From Chitinophagaceae bacterium PMP191F (lineage in GTDB: Bacteria; Bacteroidota; Bacteroidia; Chitinophagales; Chitinophagaceae): a DNA stretch of 61,026 nt. Below are positions 25,660 to 35,152 of the stretch, piece after piece; within the stretch, counting starts at the first letter, position 1; each line of letters begins with the position of its first letter. A program made the position numbers and the translations under genes. The notes beneath the pieces were generated by a model. The model was not told the DNA's origin. It was given only the letters and a program-made list of their open reading frames with translations, and searched no databases. The stretch is from NCBI GenBank assembly GCA_001302245.1, contig LGYU01000032.1, positions 1-61,026 on the forward strand, written 5' to 3'.

Positions 25660-27300
25660 CTAAAGGTTAATATCCGTTTTCACAGTACCGGTGGTGGGGC
25701 TGCCGGCTTCCACGGTAATTTTACCGCTGCCTTTTATCAGCCAGCTTAATTGCTGTGAGCTTACACCATCCAGTGCTGGCAGTAATTGTATCTTTCTGCC
25801 ACTGATCACGGTTTGACCATTGCCGGTCTGTACTTTTACAGACAGGCGTTTAGTCCAGTAATTTCTTTCAGCCAGTTTGGCGTTTGATGCCAGTGTGCCT
25901 TTGTTGGCAACTTCCAGTGTAACACGGGTTAAACCGCCGCCTGCTTTTTCTGTTCTGACATTCAGGATATCTATTTCTGGTTGATAAGCTGCCAGTTTTA
26001 CGAGAAACTCTGTATGCTTCCTGGTAATATCTGGCACCAGTTTGTAAGGAGGGTTGGTCAGTACAAACGGATCTACGCCACCAACTTCTACTACCTGGCC
26101 TGGAAAATCGGGATGCTGAACAGCTTTCCATTCTGTGAAAGTATTGGAAATGCCTTGCTGTGCAGCCCAGCGTAAATAGCTGGCGGTAGCATCTTCTACT
26201 GTAAATGCTTTTTCTTTCCGCGCACTGTCGGGTTTTACTTTAGGTATTACCCAGCCTGGTGTGCTGAAGCTGTAACGACCGTAATGGAAATAAGCCCAGG
26301 AAAGAAAATCTCCACCAGCAGGTATTGTTTTAGGAGCATCTTTCAGGTTTACCACTTTATTGTACAGGTCTGATACCAGCGCGTTTACTTTGGCATCGGG
26401 CTCAAGATAACCTGCTACAATGCGTTGGTTGGCAGCAGCAGGATTGTAAGCAATAGGGGTAGAAAGATTGTTGTTGCTACTGAAACTTACTACTGAGTAT
26501 ACATTGAACAGCTCAAACAGTGTATCCAGCAATGCTCTTGTTTCAGTTTCAGATACTGCAAACTCACCTGCACCGGGTGTAAACGACGGATATTTGTATG
26601 TAAGGCTTTTGTTGAACCATACACCGCCTTCTCCGTCTTCATTAAATTGTTTGTCTTTATCGTTGTCAATACCTTCCTGGTACAGCATGTACTTGCCTCT
26701 TTCACCTTTGGAAACATCTGCTTTTACCAGTACGCGCGGATCTTCAGGATGCAGTTTGTATTCACCCAGTGGTGATTCTACACGCATCCAGGTGATCTTT
26801 CCGTTGCCATCCAGGTCATCGTAACCATCTTCGTTGAATTTGCCATCGCGGTCATCATCGGTAATGGTGGTATTGCCCTGGCGTTCGTATTTCAGTTTGT
26901 CGAAATACTGTTCCATGGCATCGGGACTCATATTCGGGAAAATGTAAAAAGTGGTTTTGCTCAACAGGTTTTTAATACTGTCTGTAGTGCTGCCTTTCAG
27001 CAGGTTTTCAGCAAAACCAATGGCAAGCTCAGTTCCCAGCACGTGATTGCCTTCCACACCACCTACTACTGCAATGGCCGGATGTGATGCCGGGTTGCCA
27101 TTGCTGATGGTGATCATCCAGATCTCTTTACCACCTTTGGTACGTGTAAGAGCGCTTACTTTTGCCAGTTGGGGATATGTTTGTGAAAGTGCCTGGATGC
27201 GGCTGGTTTGCTGCCGGAAATTACTGTAATCGTTCTGGGCCTGTATAGTGCCGGTGTACAATACACCGCACAGCATGCAGGCTGCAAGGTATTTTCTCAT
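25660..27300 (-). CDS. Secreted M14-like protein with degenerate zinc site
   Basis: A 546-residue paralogue of the downstream M14 peptidase, with signal peptide MRKYLAACMLCGVLYTGTIQA. The overall layout is the same: M14 core, two Asp-rich calcium-like inserts (DDDRDGKFNEDGYDDLDGNG and IDNDKDKQFNEDG) and a C-terminal beta-sandwich. The HxxE zinc motif, however, reads Glu83-Gly-Asn-His86 in GGVEGNHVLGTE, and the third-ligand region SYHNSGG of the partner is VSFSSNNN here, with no His. A VEVGG glutamate remains. It is probably a pseudoenzyme that binds peptides or assists its partner, though an altered metal site cannot be excluded. It is the first gene of the tandem pair. Confidence 0.8.
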   Translation of the reverse strand: MRKYLAACMLCGVLYTGTIQAQNDYSNFRQQTSRIQALSQTYPQLAKVSALTRTKGGKEIWMITISNGNPASHPAIAVVGGVEGNHVLGTELAIGFAENLLKGSTTDSIKNLLSKTTFYIFPNMSPDAMEQYFDKLKYERQGNTTITDDDRDGKFNEDGYDDLDGNGKITWMRVESPLGEYKLHPEDPRVLVKADVSKGERGKYMLYQEGIDNDKDKQFNEDGEGGVWFNKSLTYKYPSFTPGAGEFAVSETETRALLDTLFELFNVYSVVSFSSNNNLSTPIAYNPAAANQRIVAGYLEPDAKVNALVSDLYNKVVNLKDAPKTIPAGGDFLSWAYFHYGRYSFSTPGWVIPKVKPDSARKEKAFTVEDATASYLRWAAQQGISNTFTEWKAVQHPDFPGQVVEVGGVDPFVLTNPPYKLVPDITRKHTEFLVKLAAYQPEIDILNVRTEKAGGGLTRVTLEVANKGTLASNAKLAERNYWTKRLSVKVQTGNGQTVISGRKIQLLPALDGVSSQQLSWLIKGSGKITVEAGSPTTGTVKTDINL

Positions 27301-27440
27301 GAAGCAGTTTATTTAAAAACTAAATATAGCAGAAATAAAAAAGAAGCGGGTAAGAAAGTGTTGAGTGGTCAGGGGAACGGTTATAAGTTGTAAGTGATAA
27401 GTTGTGGGATTGTCACTGTTGCTTTAAAAGAATTTATAAA

Positions 27441-28037
27441 CTATAACTTACTACCTGTATTGAGCAACTTCTTATGCAACTCCAGCACCTGCGGTATCAG
27501 CATCTGCTGATCATCGTTTATAACTACAAAATCACACAGGCGCATTTTGATTTCTTCATCAATCTGGCGACGCATACGGGCCAGTACTTCTTCGCGGGTG
27601 ATGTTATCGCGCTGCATGGTACGGTGTATACGCAATGTTTGCGGGGCATATACACCGATTACATAATCCAGTTCATTCTGTGAGCCGCTTTCAAAGATCA
27701 GTGCGGCTTCTTTTACTGCATAGTGTGTGGTTTGTTGTTTCATCCATTGTTCGGCTGCACGGATGGTGGCCGGATGTACCAGTGAATTGAGCAATTCGAG
27801 TTTTTCGGGATTATTGAAAACGATGGAAGCTATGTAGCGCCGGTCAAGCTGCCCGTTTTTGTAAGCTTCCTCACCAAAATTTTTGATGATCTGTTGTTGC
27901 AGATCATTATCGGTATTCATCAGTTCTTTGGCAGCATCGTCAGCATAATACACAGGAATACCCAGCACCTCCAGAATTTTTGCAACGGTGCTTTTGCCGG
28001 ACCCTATACCGCCTGTAAGACCAATACGTAATGGCAT
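27441..28037 (-). CDS. coaE: Dephospho-CoA kinase
   Basis: A 198-residue cytoplasmic enzyme that phosphorylates the 3'-OH of dephospho-CoA, the last step of coenzyme A synthesis. The P-loop GLTGGIGSGKST is at the N-terminus, followed by YYADDAAKELM, the CoaE-typical HP motif in LVHPATIRAAEQWM, and RMRRQIDEEIK. The frame is open to 28133, but the ATG at 28037 (MPLRIGLTGGIG) is the family start. In Bacteroidota coaE often lies just after yajC; here an FtsX-type permease gene and two terminators come between. Confidence 0.93.
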   Translation of the reverse strand: MPLRIGLTGGIGSGKSTVAKILEVLGIPVYYADDAAKELMNTDNDLQQQIIKNFGEEAYKNGQLDRRYIASIVFNNPEKLELLNSLVHPATIRAAEQWMKQQTTHYAVKEAALIFESGSQNELDYVIGVYAPQTLRIHRTMQRDNITREEVLARMRRQIDEEIKMRLCDFVVINDDQQMLIPQVLELHKKLLNTGSKL

Positions 28038-28087
28038 GAGGCAAATTAAGGAATTTGAAGATGTGGTGATTTGAAAATTTGAAAACA

Positions 28088-28121
28088 ACCGGTGTGCAGA
28101 TGCTTCAATTTGCACACCGGT
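28088..28121 (-). terminator. Terminator of the FtsX-type permease gene
   Basis: ACCGGTGTGCA pairs perfectly with TGCACACCGGT around a 12-base loop. On the minus strand it is followed by TTGTTTTC. It separates the permease from coaE. Confidence 0.75.
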
Positions 28122-28139
28122 AAGTTTGTTCATTAGCTT

Positions 28140-30524
28140 TTATTCTGCCTTCAAACTCTTTACAGGGTTAGCCATAGCTGCCTTTACAGCCTGGAAGCTG
28201 ACGGTAAAGATGGTAATAAACAATGCTCCGGCACCGGCTGTTGCAAAAATCCACCAACTAATGTTTGCGCGGTATTGATAGCCTTGTAGCCAGTTGTGCA
28301 TTATACACCATGACACGGGTATGGCAACCAATAGTGCAATAATAATGAGTAATACGAAGTCTTGAGAAAGCAAGCGCCACAAATTAAATACTGTAGCGCC
28401 CAATACTTTTCTTACACCAATTTCTTTGGTACGCTGTTCGGCCATAAAAGAAGCCATGCCAAACAAACCAAGACAACTGATAAAAATAGCAAGTACAGCA
28501 AATACGCTGGCCAGTTTGCCGATACGTTCTTCTGTGCTGAATTTTTTCTGGTATTCAGCATCTGCAAATTTGTAATCAAAAGGAGTTGCCGGGCTGTATT
28601 TATGAAACACACTTTCAATAATACTAAGTGCCTTGCCTGTACTGATGGAAGGATTAAGTCTTGCAATCGCGAAATTATTATTACCACGATTCATGCAATA
28701 CACTGAAGGTCTTACTGGTTCATAGGGTGATTCTGTGATGACATCTTTAATAATACCAATTACAGTATAAAATCTGTTGTTCAGCTCAATGGTTTCACCC
28801 ACAGGCTTTTTCAGCCCCATAAATCTTACTGCTGCTTCATTAATTACAAAAGCCGTGGAATCTGAAGGAAATGCCCGTGAAAAATCTCTGCCTTCCACAA
28901 ATTGCCAGCTTACAGTTTTGCCATAATCAAAAGAAACACCTGTATTGGGGAAATCAACTGCCAGGCTGGGATCTTTTCCTTTCCAGTTAAACCCGCCATC
29001 GCTGCCCCACACATCTGTAGCTGTACTTTCGGAGCTGGCCATTGCGGTAACGGCTCCTGTTTGCAATAATTCATCACTGACTGTTTCAAAATGTTCGGGA
29101 ATACTTGTGCCCTGCATGGGCAGTACAATCAAGCCATTCCGGTTATATCCGGGAGCACGGTTTTTTGCAAACTGAATTTGCCGGAAAACTATAATAGTAC
29201 ATATAATGAGGGTAACCGATACTGTAAATTGCACTACTACCAGCACTTTGCGTGGCAATGCTGCAAATCGTCCGGGCTGCAGCGCCCCTTTTAAAACTTT
29301 TACGGGCTTAAAAGAAGAGAGATAAAGCGCGGGATAACTGCCAGCTATCAACCCTGTTAATGCTGTAAAGCCAATCCCTGCCACCCAGAAAAAAGTATTG
29401 CCCCATAAAACAGTCATTTTTTTAACTGCTATTTCATTAAAGAAGGGGAGCGATATCTGTACAATAACCAGTGCACAGCCAAAGGCAAATGTTACCACCA
29501 GCAACGATTCACAGAAAAACTGCCAGATAAGATGCTTTCTGCCCGAACCTATAGCCTTTCGCACACCTACTTCGCGTGCACGCTTCTGTGAGCGGGCAGT
29601 ACTTAGGTTCATAAAATTAATACAGGCAAGTATCAGTACAAAAATGCCAATAATACCAAACAGCCATACATATTGTATTCTGCCCCCTACATTCACACCG
29701 TTTTCAAATTCCTGATACAAGTGCCAATCGTGCATGGGATCAAGAAACAATGCGGGTTTATAACGGGTATCTATATCTTTTACCTTATTCAGGGTAATAT
29801 CTTTTATGCCTGCAGTTATGCTTTTTATATCTGCTTTATCTGCCAGCTGCACATATATCTGTACCGAATTACTGTTCCAGTTTTGTTCGGCTCTTTGTAT
29901 CCACGAAGAGTTATTGACATACAGTTGGAAGGGTGCTATAAACGTAATATTAGCAAAGGTGGAGTTGGCAGGAAGATCTTCGTACACACCGGTTACCTTC
30001 ACCTCCGTTTTATTGTCTATGCGCATTACCTGGTTCATAGGATCAGTATCACCAAAATAAATCCTGGCCAGCGATGCAGAAAGCAGAATAGAAGATGGAT
30101 CCTGCAAACCGGCACGGCTTCCTTTCAGCATATTTAGTGATAGCATGTATGGTGCTTCGGGCTCAAAAAATACACCGTGTTTGTTAAACTGTTTGGTAGT
30201 TGTGGTAAGAATATGCCCTGCGCTATTGGAAGAGCGTACGATGAATTTGAAATTATCGCCATAATGATTGCGTAACTCATCAGCCAGCGGGTAAGGAACA
30301 TTTTTCCATGTTTCTACCACGCCGTTAACAGGAACGTGCTGCCGTACTTTGGCAATGCGATCGTAGTTAGTATGATACCTGTCAAACGACAACTCATCCC
30401 AGATCCACAAACCAATCAATATTACTACAGCCATTCCAACAGAGAGGCCGGCAATATTGATAAATGAATGGGTTTTATTGACCAGCATATTGCGCAGGGC
30501 GCTTTTCAGATAGTTTTGGAACAT
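28140..30524 (-). CDS. FtsX/MacB-type ABC transporter permease
   Basis: A 794-residue inner-membrane protein of the duplicated FtsX type common in Bacteroidota. It shows an N-terminal membrane helix (FINIAGLSVGMAVVILIGLW), a MacB-like periplasmic domain, three helices with RSQKRAREVGVRKAIG, a central link helix and a second unit ending in RTKEIGVRKVLGATVFNLWRL and the last helices. These mechanotransmission permeases work with a cytoplasmic ATPase in lipoprotein trafficking, export of peptides or antibiotic defence. No ATPase gene is present nearby, so the partner must be elsewhere. The gene is framed by terminators on both sides within the yajC-coaE gap. Confidence 0.88.
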   Translation of the reverse strand: MFQNYLKSALRNMLVNKTHSFINIAGLSVGMAVVILIGLWIWDELSFDRYHTNYDRIAKVRQHVPVNGVVETWKNVPYPLADELRNHYGDNFKFIVRSSNSAGHILTTTTKQFNKHGVFFEPEAPYMLSLNMLKGSRAGLQDPSSILLSASLARIYFGDTDPMNQVMRIDNKTEVKVTGVYEDLPANSTFANITFIAPFQLYVNNSSWIQRAEQNWNSNSVQIYVQLADKADIKSITAGIKDITLNKVKDIDTRYKPALFLDPMHDWHLYQEFENGVNVGGRIQYVWLFGIIGIFVLILACINFMNLSTARSQKRAREVGVRKAIGSGRKHLIWQFFCESLLVVTFAFGCALVIVQISLPFFNEIAVKKMTVLWGNTFFWVAGIGFTALTGLIAGSYPALYLSSFKPVKVLKGALQPGRFAALPRKVLVVVQFTVSVTLIICTIIVFRQIQFAKNRAPGYNRNGLIVLPMQGTSIPEHFETVSDELLQTGAVTAMASSESTATDVWGSDGGFNWKGKDPSLAVDFPNTGVSFDYGKTVSWQFVEGRDFSRAFPSDSTAFVINEAAVRFMGLKKPVGETIELNNRFYTVIGIIKDVITESPYEPVRPSVYCMNRGNNNFAIARLNPSISTGKALSIIESVFHKYSPATPFDYKFADAEYQKKFSTEERIGKLASVFAVLAIFISCLGLFGMASFMAEQRTKEIGVRKVLGATVFNLWRLLSQDFVLLIIIALLVAIPVSWCIMHNWLQGYQYRANISWWIFATAGAGALFITIFTVSFQAVKAAMANPVKSLKAE

Positions 30525-30691
30525 AGGTTCACCTTTGTCATTCTGTAAATAGATATCCTGATTGTTCCAATATGGTGCCGGAGTTTTATTTTGTTGTTAA
30601 TCATTTGTTTGTGTATATTCTTAAAGTGAAGACTGTACGTTTTTGATACGGGAAGTGTTCGTTAGGGGATGCCTGTAACCTGCGCCCAAAT

Positions 30692-30725
30692 AAAAAAGCC
30701 TGCCGGAATACCAGCAGGCTTTTTT
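30692..30725 (-). terminator. Terminator of the nusB-DUF1573-yajC operon
   Basis: AAAAAAGCCTGC pairs with GCAGGCTTTTTT around a 10-base loop, 18 bases past the yajC stop, with T-runs on both strands. Confidence 0.85.
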
Positions 30726-30742
30726 CAATACAAATGAATAAC

Positions 30743-31078
30743 TTATTTGGCAGGCGTAGTAGTTGCTGCTTTATTGATATTCTGTGTCCACTCCAGGGAA
30801 ATGGCACTTTTTTCAATTTTGATGTAGCTGCCAGGGCTGGTTTCCATTTCGATGGTACCATCTTCATTTACTTTGTTGATCTTACCATGAATACCGGCAA
30901 TGGTAACGATCTTATCGCCCTTCTGTAAATTTTCCTGGAATTGTTTGGCCAGTTTAGCTTTTTTAGCCTGCGGACGGATCATGAATAACCAGAATACCAC
31001 GAGCATACCACCCAGCAGAACCAACTGCATGGTTCCAGCTCCGCCGCCCTGGGCATCTAATAAAACAAATTGTGTCAT
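30743..31078 (-). CDS. yajC: Preprotein translocase subunit YajC
   Basis: A 111-residue inner-membrane accessory of the Sec machinery that associates with SecDF. One membrane helix (LVLLGGMLVVFWLFMIRPQ) is followed by the family motif QAKKAKLAKQFQENLQKGDKI and a small beta domain (TIAGIHGKINKVNEDG). Third gene of the nusB-DUF1573-yajC operon, 63 bases after the DUF1573 gene. secDF itself is more than 10 kb away. The N-terminal extension (MTQFVLLDAQGGGAG) is usual in this phylum. Confidence 0.93.
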   Translation of the reverse strand: MTQFVLLDAQGGGAGTMQLVLLGGMLVVFWLFMIRPQAKKAKLAKQFQENLQKGDKIVTIAGIHGKINKVNEDGTIEMETSPGSYIKIEKSAISLEWTQNINKAATTTPAK

Positions 31079-31141
31079 TGCTTATTTGGTTTGAGAATTT
31101 ACAATATTAGATGTGCAGATCTGCTGATGTGCACATTGCTG

Positions 31142-31591
31142 TTAAGATTTTTTAGGAGTAACTTCTACTTCAAAGTGCAACTCGTGTGTAGTGCTTACTT
31201 TGGTATTGGCAACAACCGTTAATGTTTTTTTGTTGGTACCTGTACGACCCTGGCTGTTAAAGCTGGCCTTGATCTCACCTTCTGCACCCGGAGCAATAGG
31301 CTCTGCAGGCGGGTTGGCGGCTGTACAGCCACAACTGGGACGAACACTACGGATCACCAAGGGCTTATCACCGGTATTTTTAAACCGGAAAGCAACATCC
31401 AACTGCTGTCCTTCATTGATAGTGCCCATGTTTTTGTCCAACTCCAGCCACTGAATGCTGGTGTATTGTGTGGTATCCTCAGCAGGCTGTGTGCCAGTGG
31501 AAGCGTTCACCGGAGGTACTTTGCTTTTGTCTACATCATTGCAGGCTGCAAGTGCGCCGGCTATAAAAAGAATTCCCAGAAATTTTTTCAT
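31142..31591 (-). CDS. DUF1573 lipoprotein
   Basis: A 149-residue predicted lipoprotein (MKKFLGILFIAGALAAC, lipobox Cys at 17) with a short Pro/Thr linker and one DUF1573 immunoglobulin-like domain. The diagnostic block is VRPSCGCTAANPPAEPIAPG, with its two close cysteines, followed by GEIKASFNSQGRTGTNKKT. Function is unknown, but its place between nusB and yajC is a conserved Bacteroidota arrangement. It probably faces the periplasm. Confidence 0.88.
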   Translation of the reverse strand: MKKFLGILFIAGALAACNDVDKSKVPPVNASTGTQPAEDTTQYTSIQWLELDKNMGTINEGQQLDVAFRFKNTGDKPLVIRSVRPSCGCTAANPPAEPIAPGAEGEIKASFNSQGRTGTNKKTLTVVANTKVSTTHELHFEVEVTPKKS

Positions 31592-31622
31592 ACAGGAAAA
31601 ATTTTTGCAAATCTACTTAGTA

Positions 31623-32549
31623 TCAGGGTTGTTTAAAAGCTACTTTGTGCATTTTGTTTTCACGCACCAGGTCTTTATGAATATTATCCAGTATACCGTT
31701 CACAAACTGACCACTCTGCGGAGTACTGTATTCCTTTGCCAGGTCAATATATTCATTAATTGTTACTTTGGGTGGAATAGTTTCAAAAAACAGGAACTCG
31801 CAAACCCCCATTCGCATCAGTATCATATCCAGTACAGCAATACGCTCAGGATCCCAGTTCTTCAATTTTGGTTTAATGTAATCCTGCGCAATTTCTTTTT
31901 TCTCCAGTGTGGTTTCCAGTAATGTTTTTGCAAAATGCCATTTTTCTTTGCTCAGCAGTTCCTGGAAATTAAAAGATGCAGGCTTGTTCATAAAATTCTG
32001 CATCAGCAGGTTCAGCATTTCGGCATCATCATCCCAGTTGGTAAAATTCTCTTCCACATAGCTCGTAAATGCTTCATTAGGCAATAACAATTCACTGAAA
32101 ATAAAATCCAGGATATCCTTTTCTTCTTTACGGTCTCTGCCCTGTACAGCGATGTATTGTTTGTATTTTTCTGTTTCAGTCAGTTCAAGATAAATTTTGC
32201 GCAGCAGGTCGGGGTTGGTAAGTCCGAAGGGTTTGTCTTCCTTATAAGCCTGTTTGTAGGAAGGATGTTCCAGTATTTTCCACAACAGTTCATTGCCGGC
32301 GATCTTAATGTTGACGTTCAAATCTTCCTGCGATGGCAAATGTTTGGAAGCCCTCTGGCGTGCATCTGTTTCTGCATAGCGGGCTACTTCGGTAAGTGTG
32401 TGGATAAGGAAAATAAAGAGCTGACGGGTTTGGTCGAAATGTTTCTGCAATAATTTTACGGGTTCTCCGGGCTTCGTTAACTGTTCCTGACTTTCTATTG
32501 CGTAGAGGGTCTGTACCACTTTCACACGGATATTTCTTCTACTGATCAT
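31623..32549 (-). CDS. nusB: Transcription antitermination factor NusB (long Bacteroidota form)
   Basis: A 308-residue version of NusB, the RNA-binding protein that with NusE recognises boxA and prevents early termination in rRNA transcription. The N-terminal helix RRNIRVKVVQTLYAIES matches the classic NusB start. The remaining NusB core is at about residues 215-300 (DPERIAVLDMILMRMGVCEF, PPKVTINEYIDLAKEYST, FVNGILDNI). The ~150 residues between them are an insertion absent from the 139-residue E. coli protein and typical of this phylum. First gene of the nusB-DUF1573-yajC operon, with a promoter motif 23 bases upstream. Confidence 0.92.
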   Translation of the reverse strand: MISRRNIRVKVVQTLYAIESQEQLTKPGEPVKLLQKHFDQTRQLFIFLIHTLTEVARYAETDARQRASKHLPSQEDLNVNIKIAGNELLWKILEHPSYKQAYKEDKPFGLTNPDLLRKIYLELTETEKYKQYIAVQGRDRKEEKDILDFIFSELLLPNEAFTSYVEENFTNWDDDAEMLNLLMQNFMNKPASFNFQELLSKEKWHFAKTLLETTLEKKEIAQDYIKPKLKNWDPERIAVLDMILMRMGVCEFLFFETIPPKVTINEYIDLAKEYSTPQSGQFVNGILDNIHKDLVRENKMHKVAFKQP

Positions 32550-32571
32550 GTAAGAGCTTGTTTTGAGCGGG

Positions 32572-32579
32572 CAAAACTA
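32572..32579 (-). promoter_or_regulatory. Candidate -7 element for nusB
   Basis: Reads TAGTTTTG on the minus strand, an exact TAnnTTTG match, 22 bases before the ATG. Confidence 0.45.
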
Positions 32580-32822
32580 ATTGATTTCAGAGAACCCCCC
32601 AAAAACAGCTTACAACTATACCTGTTAAAAAACGGGGCAGGGTAATGCTAATGATGCCGGAAGGAGACTGCAGCGCGTCATAAAAACAGTCTTTTTTTCG
32701 GGGTGGCTGAAAAATTGGCACGGAAAAAAACAATAAAAGCATGATTTTCCTGTAGTTACCTGCCAGATACCTGACAAAGCTGAAAAAATGACCTTCACAG
32801 GCAGTTTGGTACAGATTTAGTT

Positions 32823-32830
32823 TACTTTTG
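32823..32830 (+). promoter_or_regulatory. Candidate -7 element for groES-groEL
   Basis: TACTTTTG, an exact TAnnTTTG match, 87 bases before the groES ATG. This gives an untranslated leader of about 80 bases. Confidence 0.45.
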
Positions 32831-32917
32831 GCACCCGCATTAAAAGGGCGTAGCTGCTATTATTGCAGTTAATTCAGAAACTTACAAATAACATCTAAAC
32901 ATTAAAATTTCATCACT

Positions 32918-33199
32918 ATGGCTAAGAAGCTAAATGTTACCCCACTGCACGACAGGGTAATTGTGAAACCTGCAAAGGCAGAAGAAAAGACCGCTGGTGG
33001 TATCATTATCCCCGATACTGCTAAAGAAAAGCCTCAACGCGGTACTGTGGTGGCTGCCGGTCCTGGTAAAAAAGACGAACCTGTTACTGTAAAAATCGGC
33101 GATACCGTATTATATGGTAAATATGCCGGCACTGAGATCCAGATCGAAGGTGATGATCTGCTGATCATGCGCGAAAGCGACATTCTCGCAATCGTTTAA
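32918..33199 (+). CDS. groES: Co-chaperonin GroES
   Basis: A 93-residue lid of the GroEL folding chamber. The sequence has the family N-terminus ([23 protein letters not shown]), the mobile loop around [14 protein letters not shown] and the C-terminal ESDILAIV. It is the first gene of the groES-groEL operon, with 102 bases between the two genes. Length is normal. Confidence 0.97.
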   Translation: MAKKLNVTPLHDRVIVKPAKAEEKTAGGIIIPDTAKEKPQRGTVVAAGPGKKDEPVTVKIGDTVLYGKYAGTEIQIEGDDLLIMRESDILAIV

Positions 33200-33301
33200 T
33201 GTACGGATCTGCAAATCTGACAATGTGCGCTTGAAAAGCATCTGCACATCTACACCTTGCATTTCAAATACTCAAATTGTATAATTTTCAAATTTAATTA
33301 T

Positions 33302-34939
33302 ATGGCAAAGCAATTATTTTTTGACATTGAAGCCCGTAACAAAATGAAAAAGGGTGTTGATACCCTTGCTAATGCGGTTAAAGTAACACTGGGCCCTAAA
33401 GGTCGTAATGTGGTACTGGAAAAGAAATTTGGTGCACCCGCTGTTACCAAAGACGGCGTTTCTGTTGCCAAAGAAATTGAACTGGAAGATCCTATTGAAA
33501 ATATGGGTGCTCAGATGGTGAAAGAAGTAGCTTCTAAAACTGCAGATATTGCAGGTGATGGTACTACTACTGCTACCGTTCTGGCTCAGTCTATCATCAG
33601 CGAAGGTTTAAAAAACGTAGCTGCTGGTGCTAATCCTATGGATCTGAAACGTGGTATTGAGAAAGCTGTTGCAGCAGTGGTTGAAAACCTGAAAGGCCAG
33701 TCACAGACTGTAGGTACTGATAAAAGAAAGATCGAGCAGGTTGCTTCTATCTCTGCCAACAACGACGAAGCTATCGGTAAACTGATTGCTGAAGCTTTCG
33801 GTAAAGTAGGTAAAGAAGGTGTAATCACCGTAGAAGAAGCAAAAGGTACTGAAACTACTGTAGATGTAGTGGAAGGTATGCAGTTCGATCGCGGTTACAT
33901 CTCTCCTTATTTCGTTACCAACAGCGAAAAAATGGAAGCCGAACTGCAGAGCCCTTATATCCTGATCTATGATAAAAAGATCAGCGCTATGAAGGACATC
34001 CTGAGCATCCTGGAAAAAGTTGCCCAGAGCGGTCGTCCCCTGGTAATCATTGCTGAAGATCTGGAAGGTGAAGCACTGGCTACCCTGGTAGTAAACAAAC
34101 TGCGTGGTACCCTGAAAGTAGCAGCTGTAAAAGCTCCTGGTTTCGGTGACCGTCGTAAAGAAATGCTGCAGGATATCGCTGTACTTACCAAAGGTATCGT
34201 TATCAGCGAAGAGCAGGGTTACAAACTGGAAGGCGCTGACCTGACCTACCTGGGACAGGCTGCTTCTATCACCATCGACAAAGACAATACTACTATCGTT
34301 GGCGGTAAAGGTAAAAAAGAAGATATCAATGCACGCGTTAACCAGATCAAAGCTCAGATCGAAGTAACTACTTCTGATTACGATAAAGAAAAATTACAGG
34401 AACGCCTGGCTAAACTGAGCGGTGGTGTTGCTGTACTGTATGTAGGTGCCGCTACTGAAGTTGAAATGAAAGAGAAGAAAGATCGCGTGGACGATGCACT
34501 GCATGCTACACGCGCTGCTGTGGAAGAAGGTATCGTTCCTGGTGGTGGTATTGCTTACATCCGCGCTATTGCAGCCCTGGAAAAACTGAAAGGTGCTGCT
34601 AACGAAGATGAAGCAACCGGTATTGCTATTGTAAAACGTGCTATTGAAGAGCCACTGCGCCAGATCGTGTTCAACAGCGGTATTGAAGGTAGCATCGTTG
34701 TACAGAAAGTAAAAGAAGGACAGGCTGATTACGGTTTCAACGCCCGTACAGAGAAATATGAGAACCTGTTCAAAGCCGGTGTAATTGATCCTACTAAAGT
34801 TACCCGTATTGCACTGGAAAATGCAGCTTCAATTGCCGGTATGTTACTTACTACAGAGTGTGTAATTGCCGACAAACCCAAAAAAGAAGAGCCTCACTCT
34901 CATGCAGGCGCTCCTGGTATGGGTGGTATGGATTATTAA
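33302..34939 (+). CDS. groEL: Chaperonin GroEL
   Basis: A 545-residue subunit of the tetradecameric ATP-dependent folding machine. Clear features are [34 protein letters not shown] for ATP binding, the apical-domain segment [16 protein letters not shown] and [13 protein letters not shown]. The C-terminus ends in [10 protein letters not shown], a short form of the GGM tail. The frame is open from 33257, but the ATG at 33302 ([15 protein letters not shown]) is the family start. Codon use is strongly biased, as expected for a highly expressed gene. Confidence 0.97.
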   Translation: MAKQLFFDIEARNKMKKGVDTLANAVKVTLGPKGRNVVLEKKFGAPAVTKDGVSVAKEIELEDPIENMGAQMVKEVASKTADIAGDGTTTATVLAQSIISEGLKNVAAGANPMDLKRGIEKAVAAVVENLKGQSQTVGTDKRKIEQVASISANNDEAIGKLIAEAFGKVGKEGVITVEEAKGTETTVDVVEGMQFDRGYISPYFVTNSEKMEAELQSPYILIYDKKISAMKDILSILEKVAQSGRPLVIIAEDLEGEALATLVVNKLRGTLKVAAVKAPGFGDRRKEMLQDIAVLTKGIVISEEQGYKLEGADLTYLGQAASITIDKDNTTIVGGKGKKEDINARVNQIKAQIEVTTSDYDKEKLQERLAKLSGGVAVLYVGAATEVEMKEKKDRVDDALHATRAAVEEGIVPGGGIAYIRAIAALEKLKGAANEDEATGIAIVKRAIEEPLRQIVFNSGIEGSIVVQKVKEGQADYGFNARTEKYENLFKAGVIDPTKVTRIALENAASIAGMLLTTECVIADKPKKEEPHSHAGAPGMGGMDY

Positions 34940-34980
34940 TCCTCCGGTACGAAGTAAATATTACGAAGTACATAATAAGG

Positions 34981-35013
34981 TCCCCGTGGTGCTATGCACT
35001 CCGGGGATTTTTT
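34981..35013 (+). terminator. Terminator of groES-groEL
   Basis: TCCCCG pairs with CGGGGA and the stem extends inside with GGTGC/GCACT, followed by TTTTTT. Confidence 0.8.
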
Positions 35014-35152
35014 ATTGCACAAATACCGGTGTAACACCGGAAGGATAGAATTTCATCATCCCGTATAACAGTTTAACAGGCTTTTATGCCTGTTGGGTAA
35101 AGCCCGTGCTATAAACCAGATAAAAAGCTGTAACTTAAAGGAAACCACTGCT

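Larger units (their letters stand above)
32550..32917. other. Divergent nusB/groES intergenic region
   Basis: No gene seen in 368 bases. It contains one -7 element on each strand. I found no CIRCE element (TTAGCACTC-N9-GAGTGCTAA), so groESL is unlikely to be under HrcA control from here. Confidence 0.55.

Noticed and set aside
32550-32917. CIRCE element upstream of groES
   Set aside because: The TTAGCACTC/GAGTGCTAA inverted repeat is absent; only a TAnnTTTG element was found.
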